From: Candidatus Uhrbacteria bacterium
GTDB lineage: Bacteria > Patescibacteriota > Patescibacteriia > UBA9934 > GWF2-40-263
Assembly: GCA_016188495.1 (NCBI GenBank)
Contig: JACPHU010000025.1
Span: 1 to 45,221 of the forward strand
Length of the DNA: 45,221 nucleotides
Direction: 5' to 3'
Shown here: positions 24,830 to 32,980 of the stretch, piece after piece
How positions within the stretch are numbered: the stretch's first letter is position 1
Layout of the letters: each line of letters opens with the position of its first letter
The notes under the pieces: model-generated
The model's input: only the letters and a program-made list of their open reading frames with translations
Database searches by the model: none
Told to the model about the DNA's origin: nothing
Translations under genes and position numbers: made by a program

Positions 24830-26308
24830 TTATTTCAACATTTCTAATAGTGTGGACGTTACAGAGTTGAAAAGATCTTGATATCCCGAAAAATTTTCTT
24901 TTGTCATATGATCATCGCCTACAATGACTTCAATGCGACTAAATTCGGGTAAGAGAAGCGTCTGTGTTAATCTCTTTTTTTGTTTTTCCGAAAGTTCTTG
25001 AACCAATCCTTCTGTGTATGTTTGTGTGACGTCTTTGATGTCATACGTACGACCTTCAATCGTTGAAATAGCATCAAAAACAGGTTGGTAATGAGCAGCG
25101 ATAAAGAGGACTTGTCTATCGATTCGTAATTGTTGTTCTTCTATCCATTCTTTTTTTGTTTCATCATCCTTTACCCAACTCGGAAGATGTTCTGGGTTTG
25201 AGAGATATTCATCATTAAAAATATAAGCACCATCAAAATCACAAATTTCTGCGGCGAGCGTGATGTCTTGTTTGTGATTTAACAACGCACCCTGATTCAA
25301 TCGGTTTTCAATGAAAATTCCGGCTTGTTGTCCCAGTAGTCTCGCGTATTCTGAGAGAAATTCCTCAGCGGTTAGTTCTTGTTTTCGTTCTTGAGAAAGA
25401 ATTTGTCTTGAGGATTCAATGATAAGTCGCAATTTATCAGTTCGCTCTGACGATTCTGATTCTTTAAGAACTTTTTCTACGTCATCTACTCGCCAGATAT
25501 TTCGAAAAGCCCGAATATTTTCTCCCAGGATAGCGGATTCATATCCATCCTTAAATTCTTGAGCGTTTAAAAGTTTTTTAAAAAAGATGGGATCAATCTG
25601 ACCTTTGTGTCTTTCAATAAAATCTAGCAGTCCTTCTCCTCTTGTGTCTTGTGGATTATCACTTTCTGGAACAGGCAGATTATTGGTTTGAGCAAACTCA
25701 CGGTCAAATTTGATCGTCTCGACAATTTTTGGCATGCGCAAATGATACGAAGCAAACCGTTGCGTCTGTCTTGCTTCCAACAAGAGATCTCCATAAAAGG
25801 CCGCTCCACGGAATCGAAGAAGTTGTTTTCCCTTTACTTCCAGAAAAAAAAGAGGAGCTACGCCCCTTTTTCCAAGAGGATATGCCCATGATCCTCCTGC
25901 TTGTTCAGCTTTTTGTTGCATTTGTTCATTGTTTGCATTTGAACCGATTCCTTTCCATTGTAGAAAATGATAATCGATACCGTCGATATGTGATGTTTGT
26001 TCGATGAAAGCCGCTTTTCCCATGGAAGGAGTTTCTTTGATCTCTAACCGCTTTTGAGGATATTCAGAAGAAGCGTCTTGTGGAGAAACTCTAAAAAGAG
26101 GTTTACAAAATTCTGTTGGTCCAGCTCCTAAAAACCCTTGTTCCTTTATGACGAGACCAGGAAATTCTGGAATAAGTTCTTTTGTTTCTATGCGTCTTTC
26201 AAGAATGTTCGTTTTTGTTTCTTGTCTTGTTGGACAATTTGAAGCGTGTTCTCCGATATGGAGCGGATATCCGCAGTGTGAACAGATGGGTTGTTCAATC
26301 GATCTCAT
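24830..26308 (-). CDS. Large unknown protein with N-terminal zinc finger and kinase-like DFD motif
   Basis: A 492-aa protein that I do not recognise. The N terminus PICSHCGYPLHIGEHASNC has a CxxC...HxxxC arrangement (C9, C12, H21, C25) suited to zinc. The middle (LRFRGAAFYGDLLLEARQTQ, then FASYHLRMPKIVETI) and the later segment LLNHKQDITLAAEICDFDGA (DFD at about residue 358) recall the catalytic loop and metal loop of kinase-like folds, but no clear Lys-Glu pair or HxD is visible. It has no signal peptide. It lies between the two cupredoxin-type genes and may interact with them only by position. Composition is AT-rich like core genes. Confidence 0.7.
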   Translation of the reverse strand: MRSIEQPICSHCGYPLHIGEHASNCPTRQETKTNILERRIETKELIPEFPGLVIKEQGFLGAGPTEFCKPLFRVSPQDASSEYPQKRLEIKETPSMGKAAFIEQTSHIDGIDYHFLQWKGIGSNANNEQMQQKAEQAGGSWAYPLGKRGVAPLFFLEVKGKQLLRFRGAAFYGDLLLEARQTQRFASYHLRMPKIVETIKFDREFAQTNNLPVPESDNPQDTRGEGLLDFIERHKGQIDPIFFKKLLNAQEFKDGYESAILGENIRAFRNIWRVDDVEKVLKESESSERTDKLRLIIESSRQILSQERKQELTAEEFLSEYARLLGQQAGIFIENRLNQGALLNHKQDITLAAEICDFDGAYIFNDEYLSNPEHLPSWVKDDETKKEWIEEQQLRIDRQVLFIAAHYQPVFDAISTIEGRTYDIKDVTQTYTEGLVQELSEKQKKRLTQTLLLPEFSRIEVIVGDDHMTKENFSGYQDLFNSVTSTLLEMLK

Positions 26309-26323
26309 AATTTTTATGATCGT

Positions 26324-27163
26324 CTATTCAACAATAATCGCCCCTTCAAACACATTGCGATCTCCATACGTGGAGTAATAATGCCATGTGCCTTTTTCGT
26401 TGAAATAGCGAGTGTAGTGATCTCCTGGATAGAGGGTTCCCGAACCCCAGACTCGATCCCATTCTGTGGCTGAGCGATTTTCGTTTGTGGTGTTGAGCCA
26501 CTCTACCGCGGTTCCGGCAGGGATCGTAATGGTTGATGATTGATAGCCGGATTCAGTGATTTCAACCGATGTAGAGGTTTGGAGATCTTTGTCCTCGTTG
26601 ATGGAGAATGCTTCTATTTGCTCGATCTCTGGATCATATTGGGAGTCGAGTTCTATCTCAGCTCCTAATGTGTAGTTGCCAAACAAACCATCCATCACAT
26701 CATCAACCTGTTTGTTCCATGAGGATCCGTACAGTTGGGCTGCAACGGATTCCGACTCGATAGGGTGCAAGGTACCTCCTGAGGAAACCGCATACACCGT
26801 TGGATCAGAGTTGATTTTGACCATCTTCACTCCTGGCTTGTATGTGACATTTCCTCCGATTTGGATGTTGGCAAGGCTCGCGTCTGAGATCCATTTCACC
26901 TCATCAAAATTTTCGTACCAGGTAAAATAGGTCTTATCATTGGGAAAAACATAGCGAAGGCCATCTGCCCCATAGTAATAGACCGAAGAATAGGTTTCGC
27001 CACGGATTAGGTCTCCTGATTGGATTTCACTCTCTGTTGAAAGTGTCAGGGCATGGGAAGGAAAGGGGAGAGAAAGTAGCATGCTCAACGCCAGTAAGAT
27101 GCCAAGAATATGCCCTGAGCGCAGCGACCAGCGGGAGCGGAGTCGAAGGGTGATGTTATTCAT
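26324..27163 (-). CDS. Secreted paralogue of the cupredoxin protein, copper ligands lost
   Basis: The same layout as the 23923-24738 product: signal peptide, GDLIRGETYSSVYYYGADGL domain with YVFPNDKTYFTWYENF, then a cupredoxin-like beta domain (PAGTAVEWLNTTNENRSATE). Where the relative has His, then Cys-His-Met, this protein has NRSAT and HYYSTYGDRNVFEG, so the type 1 copper site is not conserved. Codons 5-17 of the signal peptide (TLRLRSRWSLRSG) are encoded by a copy of a palindromic genomic repeat. The 3' end of rpe overlaps its start by 8 nt, which suggests coupling. Confidence 0.8.
   Translation of the reverse strand: MNNITLRLRSRWSLRSGHILGILLALSMLLSLPFPSHALTLSTESEIQSGDLIRGETYSSVYYYGADGLRYVFPNDKTYFTWYENFDEVKWISDASLANIQIGGNVTYKPGVKMVKINSDPTVYAVSSGGTLHPIESESVAAQLYGSSWNKQVDDVMDGLFGNYTLGAEIELDSQYDPEIEQIEAFSINEDKDLQTSTSVEITESGYQSSTITIPAGTAVEWLNTTNENRSATEWDRVWGSGTLYPGDHYTRYFNEKGTWHYYSTYGDRNVFEGAIIVE
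27113..27150. repeat. Palindromic repeat inside a signal-peptide coding region
   Basis: Reverse-complement reading is cccttcgactccgctcc...gctcaggg, the same end motifs as in the long repeat at 44950-44991. It is fully in frame and encodes the positively charged n-region of the secreted protein. Confidence 0.6.
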
Positions 27164-27839
27164 AAGATAATGAGTTCAGATACAGGTTTAGATCTTTGAG
27201 TGTTTTAGAAGGGTCTTTTGTTTTAAACAGCGCAGATCCTATACACAAACGATTTACCCCTGCTTTCACAAGAGGTTCAATCAGTTCTTGAGTGACTCCG
27301 CCATCTATTTCAATGATGAGGTCACAGCGGTGTGCTCGCGCACTGCGGATTTTGTTGAAAATAAATTCCGCGTCGCCTCCGTGCGGAGAATCTCCAAACG
27401 TCTGGCCTTGATACCCTGGATGCACGCTCATGATGGTGAGTTGGTCTACCTGATGCAGAACCGACTCGATTTCTGAGAGGGGAGATTCTGGATTTAGGGC
27501 AATGCCCGCCTCTAGTCTTAACATATCTTTAATATATCCCGTCACAACCCCCGAAGGCCGATGCATTTCTGTGTGCACGATGGCGCGCGTGAGTGTGGGG
27601 ACATATTTTTTCCATTCTTCAATAATAGGGAGGGGATTTTCCACCATTAAATGAAGTTCCATTTCCACATTTGTTTTTAAAGCGCCGATACGTTCCGGGT
27701 GATACCAGCTTGTGTTGGGGAATAAGGATCCATCAAGCACGTCTACTTGGATGAGGCGGCAGTCTTTTTCTACGGCTCGGAGGTTTTTTTCAAATTCTTT
27801 TTCAGATTCGACCAAAAAGGCCGGTACAATTTCGATCAT
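27156..27839 (-). CDS. rpe: Ribulose-phosphate 3-epimerase
   Basis: A TIM-barrel epimerase (227 aa) that interconverts ribulose 5-phosphate and xylulose 5-phosphate. Visible are IVPAFLVES, IQVDVLDGSLFPNTSW with the metal/acid Asp, MELHLMVENP, MSVHPGYQGQTFG and the phosphate-binding LIIEIDGGVTQELIEPLVKA, with GSALF at the C terminus. It is divergent from standard Rpe in the first strands (DGSLFPN instead of DGHFVPN). It overlaps rpiB by 4 nt (ATGA) and the downstream cupredoxin-like gene by 8 nt, so the three form one translationally coupled unit. Confidence 0.88.
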   Translation of the reverse strand: MIEIVPAFLVESEKEFEKNLRAVEKDCRLIQVDVLDGSLFPNTSWYHPERIGALKTNVEMELHLMVENPLPIIEEWKKYVPTLTRAIVHTEMHRPSGVVTGYIKDMLRLEAGIALNPESPLSEIESVLHQVDQLTIMSVHPGYQGQTFGDSPHGGDAEFIFNKIRSARAHRCDLIIEIDGGVTQELIEPLVKAGVNRLCIGSALFKTKDPSKTLKDLNLYLNSLSYE

Positions 27840-28300
27840 AATCCAAATTCTTGATTTTCAATTTCATGGACGCGTTGTAAACGGCGTTTATGTCTTTCTT
27901 CACCGCTAAATTCGGTATTAAGCCACGCATCCACGATTTGTTTTGCCTCTTTGACCTCAAGATGGCGGCCAGGCAGACAAAGGATATTGGAATTGTCGTC
28001 CGTGCGCGCGCTTGAGGCGACTTCTTTGTTAAATCCTGTGGCAGCTCTAATCCCTTTTACTTTATTGGCCACGATACAAATACCTTGAGCATTTCCACAA
28101 ATGACAATCCCATGAGCGTTTTCGTCTGTGGCCACACGTTTGGCAACGGCATAGCCGAAGTCGGGATAATCATCGCCATTCACGAGGTTTTCGTTGCCCA
28201 TATCCACAACGCGATATTCTTTCTCTTTTAAATAATCCTCCAGTGCCTCTTTGAGCTCCCAACCCGCGTGGTCTGCCCCAATATAAATAGTTTGTTTCAT
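27836..28300 (-). CDS. rpiB: Ribose-5-phosphate isomerase B
   Basis: RpiB/LacA-fold isomerase (154 aa) converting ribose 5-phosphate to ribulose 5-phosphate. The start is MKQTIYIGADHAGWELKEAL, 18 residues inside the track ORF, where the family begins. The catalytic region is HGIVICGNAQGICIVANKVK with the conserved Cys (usual form CGTGIG), followed by GIRAATGFNKEVASSARTDD and NILCLPGRHL. An unusual Asn replaces Thr after the Cys. A promoter (TTGCTA-17-TACAAT) ends 9 nt before the ATG. It is the first gene of a unit with rpe and the cupredoxin-like gene. Confidence 0.92.
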   Translation of the reverse strand: MKQTIYIGADHAGWELKEALEDYLKEKEYRVVDMGNENLVNGDDYPDFGYAVAKRVATDENAHGIVICGNAQGICIVANKVKGIRAATGFNKEVASSARTDDNSNILCLPGRHLEVKEAKQIVDAWLNTEFSGEERHKRRLQRVHEIENQEFGL

Positions 28301-28309
28301 AGTAGGGCT

Positions 28310-28338
28310 ATTGTAACAGTGGGGTAGTTGAGTAGCAA
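28310..28338 (-). promoter_or_regulatory. Promoter of rpiB
   Basis: On the minus strand TTGCTA, 17 nt, TACAAT, then 9 nt to the ATG at 28300: a leaderless arrangement. Confidence 0.6.
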
Positions 28339-28411
28339 AACAGTAGAGTCGCAAATGGATTCAGCAAGATACATTGATTTTTCCCCCTCTCATTGATACG
28401 CTCAACGATGT

Positions 28412-31282
28412 ATGAATTTTCCTGAAAAAGAGTCAGAGGTTCTCAAACAATGGGAACAAAACGGTATTTTTAAAAAGACCTTAGACAAACCTGCTCCAAA
28501 AGGTTCGTTTGTTTTTTTTGAGGGGCCGCCGACCGCCAACGGCAAGCCTGGCATTCACCATGCGGAGTCCCGTGCGTTTAAAGACTGTATTCCCCGTTTT
28601 CGGACCATGCAGGGATATCGCGTGGTACGCAAAGCCGGTTGGGATACTCATGGGTTACCTGTAGAACTTGAAGTAGAAAAACAACTTGGGTTTACTGGAA
28701 AAGCGCAGATTGAAGAATATGGTATTGCCGCGTTTAATGAAAAATGTAAACAAAGCGTTTGGGCATATAAAAAGGACTGGGAAGAATTTACTCAGCGTTT
28801 GGGATTTTGGGTGGATTTAGACCAAGCGTACGTAACCTATCATTCAGAGTACGTTGAATCTTTGTGGTGGGTGGTGAAACAGATTTGGGATCGAGGACTG
28901 TTGTATAAGGATTATCGCGTGACCCCGCACTGTCCGCGTTGTGGAACCTCACTCTCAAGTCATGAACTTTCACAAGGATATAAGGACGTGAAGGATTTAT
29001 CTGTCACAGCAAAGTTTAAAATTGTTGGAAGAGAAAACGAGTATCTGCTTGCTTGGACAACGACTCCATGGACATTGCCGTCAAACGTTGGTTTAGCTGT
29101 GGGTCCGGGCATTGTGTACGCAAAGGTAAAGATGGGTGAAGAGTTTGTCTGGCTTGCCAAAGAACGGCTTGATCAGGTGATGACCATGCCGTATGAGATT
29201 GTCGATGAGGTTAAAGGTGAAACATTGGTCGGACTTGAGTATGAACCGCTCTATCCGTTTGCTTACGAAATGATTCAAGCCAAACAGACAGAGAAAAAAG
29301 GATGGGTCGTGGTTCCAGCAGATTTTGTCACCACCGCTGACGGAACCGGAATCGTGCATACCGCGGTCATGTATGGAGCCGATGACTTTGAACTCGGACA
29401 AAAAGTAGGATTGCCAAAGCATCACTTAGTGAAATTGGATGGAACGTTTATTGAAGGAATGGATTTTCTCTCAGGCCGATTTGTGGCTGATGAAGAAGTG
29501 GCGGTCGATATCATTAAAGATTTGGCACATCGAGGACTCCTTTTTGCCAAAGCCAAATACGAACACTCCTATCCTCATTGTTGGAGATGTAAAACAAAGG
29601 TGATCTATTATGCGAAGGATTCTTGGTATATCCGCATGAGTCAATTGCGAGACGAGTTACTCAAGCAAAATGCCAACATTCACTGGGAGCCAGATCATAT
29701 CCGTGATGGGCGTTTTGGCGAGTGGTTGCGTGAGGTGAAGGATTGGGCTTTTTCTCGCGAGCGTTATTGGGGAACACCGCTGCCTGTCTGGGAAAGCCAA
29801 GATGGTGATCGATTGTGTATAGGGTCATTTGAAGAGCTTCGGTCCCTGGCGAAAGATCCTTCGCTCGTTGGAGAAGCGTTTGATCCTCACCGTCCCTTTG
29901 TAGACGATGTCGTACTGGTCAAAGAAGGAAAAGAATATAAACGCGTGGCGGACGTATGTGACGTGTGGTTTGACTCTGGATGTATGCCTTATGCGCAATG
30001 GCATTATCCATTTGAAAACAAGGAACTGGTGGATTCAGGACAAGCTTACCCAGCCGATTATATTTCTGAAGCGATCGACCAGACGCGCGGATGGTTTTAC
30101 ACACTCTTGGCTGTTTCAACATTGTTGGGAAAAGAACGTCCATTTAAAAATGTCATTTGCTTAGGACACGTCCTTGATGCTCAGGGGAAGAAAATGTCCA
30201 AGTCATTGGGAAACATCGTAAAACCGATGGAGATGATTGAAAAATACGGGGCTGATGCCGTGCGTTGGTACATGTACACGATCAACCAGCCAGGGGAATC
30301 AAAGCGTTTTGATGAAAAAGCGCTTTCAGACATGGTTCGGAAAAATTTCACGATCTTGATGAACGTGGCAGCCTTTTACGAAATGTTTTCCTCTTCAACA
30401 CCAGCAAGAGCAGAGGCTCTCGCCTATGAGATGCGTGTTCAATCAACCCACGTACTGGATAGATGGATTCTCTCCAGGCTCAACAAGCTCGTGAAAGACA
30501 CAACCGATCGTCTTGAGGGATATATCATTACAGAAACCGTTCGAGAGCTGGGATCGTTCATTGATGATCTTTCTACGTGGTATGTGCGTCGCAGTCGGGA
30601 TCGTATGAAAGGGGATGATGTGGCAGATCGGGATGTTGCCATTACCACTCTTCAATACAGCCTTCTCACGCTCTCTAAACTGATGGCGCCGTTTGCTCCG
30701 TTTCTGGCCGAGACCCTGTATAAGCAAGTCGGTGGGGAATTAGAGTCGGTTCATTTGGCCCATTGGCCAATGGCCGACGAAACAGCGATTGATGAAACAC
30801 TCTTGGAAGAAATGGGACGTACACGTTCGATTGTTTCAAAAGCGCTTGAGCGACGCGTAGACGCAGGAATCAATGTTCGTCAGGTATTGGGAGCTATGAC
30901 GGTAATCGTTCCTTCGGGTGAATTTGCTCAAGAGTTTCAAGAGTTGGTACAAGAGGAAGTGAACATCAAAACCATGAAGATTCAAAAAGGGGATTACGCG
31001 GTTGAACTGGATCTCACCCTCACTCCCGAATTGGTGCGAGAAGGACTGGTTCGAGAAATGATTCGTCGCGTGAACGATCTCCGCAAAGAGCAAGGCCTTA
31101 CCATTGCAGATCGTATTGATCTGTACGTGAATGGTCCGGAACAAGTGTTGCTTGCGGTGCAAGAACATCAAAATACCTTGCTCCAAGGGACGCTATCTGA
31201 ATCCGTGCGAACAGAAGGAGGCTTGCCTGCTCGTGTTGCAACATTCAAAACACAGGAATCCGAGATAATCGTGGGGTTTTAA
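28412..31282 (+). CDS. ileS: Isoleucyl-tRNA synthetase, type 2 (eukaryote-like)
   Basis: A 956-aa class I synthetase that charges tRNA-Ile. The HIGH-type motif is KPGIHHAESRAFKD (about residues 46-58), the first zinc knuckle CPRCGTSLSSHE, the editing-domain signature AWTTTPWTLPSN, the second knuckle CWRCKTKV, and KMSKS appears as GKKMSKSLGN (about residue 595). The GIHH form of HIGH and the overall length match the eukaryote-like type 2 enzymes, which are typically resistant to mupirocin. A C-terminal anticodon-binding domain is complete (RMKGDDVADRDVAITTLQYS). It stands alone, followed by a strong terminator. Confidence 0.95.
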   Translation: MNFPEKESEVLKQWEQNGIFKKTLDKPAPKGSFVFFEGPPTANGKPGIHHAESRAFKDCIPRFRTMQGYRVVRKAGWDTHGLPVELEVEKQLGFTGKAQIEEYGIAAFNEKCKQSVWAYKKDWEEFTQRLGFWVDLDQAYVTYHSEYVESLWWVVKQIWDRGLLYKDYRVTPHCPRCGTSLSSHELSQGYKDVKDLSVTAKFKIVGRENEYLLAWTTTPWTLPSNVGLAVGPGIVYAKVKMGEEFVWLAKERLDQVMTMPYEIVDEVKGETLVGLEYEPLYPFAYEMIQAKQTEKKGWVVVPADFVTTADGTGIVHTAVMYGADDFELGQKVGLPKHHLVKLDGTFIEGMDFLSGRFVADEEVAVDIIKDLAHRGLLFAKAKYEHSYPHCWRCKTKVIYYAKDSWYIRMSQLRDELLKQNANIHWEPDHIRDGRFGEWLREVKDWAFSRERYWGTPLPVWESQDGDRLCIGSFEELRSLAKDPSLVGEAFDPHRPFVDDVVLVKEGKEYKRVADVCDVWFDSGCMPYAQWHYPFENKELVDSGQAYPADYISEAIDQTRGWFYTLLAVSTLLGKERPFKNVICLGHVLDAQGKKMSKSLGNIVKPMEMIEKYGADAVRWYMYTINQPGESKRFDEKALSDMVRKNFTILMNVAAFYEMFSSSTPARAEALAYEMRVQSTHVLDRWILSRLNKLVKDTTDRLEGYIITETVRELGSFIDDLSTWYVRRSRDRMKGDDVADRDVAITTLQYSLLTLSKLMAPFAPFLAETLYKQVGGELESVHLAHWPMADETAIDETLLEEMGRTRSIVSKALERRVDAGINVRQVLGAMTVIVPSGEFAQEFQELVQEEVNIKTMKIQKGDYAVELDLTLTPELVREGLVREMIRRVNDLRKEQGLTIADRIDLYVNGPEQVLLAVQEHQNTLLQGTLSESVRTEGGLPARVATFKTQESEIIVGF

Positions 31283-31302
31283 ATAAAACATAAGGAGCAA
31301 AT

Positions 31303-31328
31303 AAAAAAGGGCAAAGAGCCCTTTTTTA
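31303..31328 (+). terminator. Terminator of ileS
   Basis: aaaaaagggc-aaaga-gcccttttttat, 20 bp after the stop codon. Confidence 0.85.
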
Positions 31329-31339
31329 TATAGCCTACA

Positions 31340-31368
31340 TTGACAAAATGGTTATTTTGTGCTTAAAT
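31340..31368 (+). promoter_or_regulatory. Promoter of the unknown gene plus endonuclease V unit
   Basis: TTGACA, 17 nt, TTAAAT. The 13-mer ATTGACAAAATGG is identical to that at the 14140 promoter. Confidence 0.6.
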
Positions 31369-31424
31369 AGTTCGTCTCTGTTAATCTGCATATTGGGTAT
31401 TTGGTATTAAAGGAGGATAGAGAG

Positions 31425-32258
31425 ATGAGTACTTTTCATATCGATTTCGAAACCATGATCCGTTTTAAGGATATCTTCCAACGTGTCGGTATGACGTATG
31501 GAGAGTTCTTGAGATTTTGCGTTTGTCTAGAAGAGTTTTTGTTCGTTATTCGCGGTGAGGGGATTGTCTGTGCTAATACTCTTGACAATCAGGGGTTTCA
31601 TCGACCCTTCACTCCTGAACTCATTGCGATGTGGAATGAGACTATGGGGTTTGATGGACGGAATAGGAACGTTCCAGTTCATTTTTCTTTGCAGGAAGCA
31701 GGAACGCTTGAAAAGCGCTTTTTGGAGGCAGGTTATTCGCTGATGGAAATCGAAAAACTTCTTGAACAGATGGAAGGAATCATTCAGGTAGTTCATGGAG
31801 CCGGAATTCAACGGCGTAAGATTGTTCTGGATCCATCATGTGTTTGTCTGCCATGTCCCCGACGGCGACACGCCTGGTCTATTCAGGAAAATACAGCTTC
31901 AAGAAGGCTTGAGATCGACCCTTCTAAGGTAGGTCTTCATTTTTCCCAGAATCAGTTGCAGGGTCGGGCAATTAGGGGATTTGACTTAATAGCTGAATGC
32001 CAGAAAGAAGGCAGACAGTTATTAGGTGCGGCAGTTCTGGATTATTACCTGAAGTATCCTGTGTTGATTCCTTCAGTTTTTAGGGACTACTCAGGAGAAA
32101 TTTACTTTTTGGATACTATCTTCAAAAGAAAGGGGGCGTTGTACGTTCGCTCTTTGCGGCGGCAACGGGATTTGCCTGGCGATTGTTGGGAGTCTCGTGA
32201 GAGCTGGTTAGGTCATTTTTGGAGAGAAAAAAGAGCAACTGCTATTTTTCTTCCTTAA
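31425..32258 (+). CDS. Hypothetical protein, 277 aa
   Basis: No recognised family. The start at 31425 is fixed by a perfect Shine-Dalgarno sequence (aaaggagg) 8 nt upstream, which makes the product MSTFHIDFETMIRFKDIFQR. It has no signal peptide. A cysteine-rich turn (DPSCVCLPCPRRRHAW) in the middle could bind metal. The C-terminal part is rich in Arg, Trp and Tyr (KGALYVRSLRRQRDLPGDCW), suggesting nucleic-acid contact, but that is inference. It shares one transcript with the endonuclease V-like gene 45 bp downstream and is more GC-rich and differently coded than ileS, like the other Shine-Dalgarno-led genes. Confidence 0.65.
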   Translation: MSTFHIDFETMIRFKDIFQRVGMTYGEFLRFCVCLEEFLFVIRGEGIVCANTLDNQGFHRPFTPELIAMWNETMGFDGRNRNVPVHFSLQEAGTLEKRFLEAGYSLMEIEKLLEQMEGIIQVVHGAGIQRRKIVLDPSCVCLPCPRRRHAWSIQENTASRRLEIDPSKVGLHFSQNQLQGRAIRGFDLIAECQKEGRQLLGAAVLDYYLKYPVLIPSVFRDYSGEIYFLDTIFKRKGALYVRSLRRQRDLPGDCWESRESWLGHFWREKRATAIFLP

Positions 32259-32303
32259 ATTTAGATTCGTGTTTGAAACCTTTTTAGAAATAAGGAGGGG
32301 TAT

Positions 32304-32807
32304 ATGCTGGTTGCGATGGATGTCCAGTACGACGATGCACGTCATGTGGCGCGTGGGGCCTTGATCGGGTTTGAGGATTGGACGTCTGCTCAGACGGTGT
32401 GTGAAAAAGTAGTCTTAGTGGAATCGTTTGCAGAATATCAAGCAGGAGCTTTTTTCCAACGAGAGCTCGGAATCCTGATTCAGCTATTACAGGGCGTAGA
32501 AAACATCACAATCATTGTGATTGATGGATACGCCAGACTACCCAACGGACATGCGCTTGGTCAGATGTTGTCTGAAGCTTTGGGACACGCGTTCCCAATT
32601 GTGGGTATGGCCAAAAGCCCGTTTCGATCAATGGAGAGTCAGTTTGTACACAGAGGGCAGGGGCATCGACCCTTGTATGTGACGGCGGTTGGAATGGATG
32701 AGAAAGAAGCTGCGGCTTATATCAAAAGTATGTACGGCCCTTTTCGTCTTCCAAGCCTTCTTGTTCGAGTGGATCATTTAGCTCGAGGTTACTGTGACCC
32801 GCATTAA
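32304..32807 (+). CDS. Divergent endonuclease V-like protein
   Basis: Endonuclease V cuts the second phosphodiester bond 3' of inosine in DNA or RNA. The 167-aa protein keeps the RNase H-like core: first strand LVAMDVQY with Asp6, an ESFAEYQAGAFFQRELGIL helix with a Glu at about residue 53, IIVIDGYARLPNGHALGQML with Asp74, IVGMAKSPF (family: GVAKS), and the C-terminal YGPFRLPSLLVRVDHLA (family: YRLPEPxRxAD). It is shorter than E. coli Nfi (223 aa) and DGYA replaces the usual DGxG, so specificity may differ. A strong Shine-Dalgarno sequence (aaggagggg) precedes the ATG. It is the second gene after an unknown partner. Confidence 0.72.
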   Translation: MLVAMDVQYDDARHVARGALIGFEDWTSAQTVCEKVVLVESFAEYQAGAFFQRELGILIQLLQGVENITIIVIDGYARLPNGHALGQMLSEALGHAFPIVGMAKSPFRSMESQFVHRGQGHRPLYVTAVGMDEKEAAAYIKSMYGPFRLPSLLVRVDHLARGYCDPH

Positions 32808-32825
32808 AACTGCGGGTTTTTATTT
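32797..32825 (+). terminator. Terminator overlapping the endonuclease V stop codon
   Basis: acccgca-ttaaaac-tgcgggt followed by ttttattt; the TAA stop lies in the loop. Confidence 0.8.
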
Positions 32826-32868
32826 AGTGTATTGATAATATTTTTTGAATTTTTTGTTGGAGCTAGAT

Positions 32869-32897
32869 TTGTGAGACTTTCCCCTTCTGGTTATACT
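32869..32897 (+). promoter_or_regulatory. Candidate promoter of the TrmB-like gene
   Basis: TTGTGA, 17 nt, TATACT, about 80 nt upstream of the start codon. A second -10-like TAAGAT lies only 6 nt before the ATG. Confidence 0.4.
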
Positions 32898-32980
32898 GTA
32901 CACATTGTGTAGACAGATCTTTTTCTTTTTTGCTCTACTCACGATTAATTTTTGTCTTCCTTTTTTGTTAAGATACTTTT

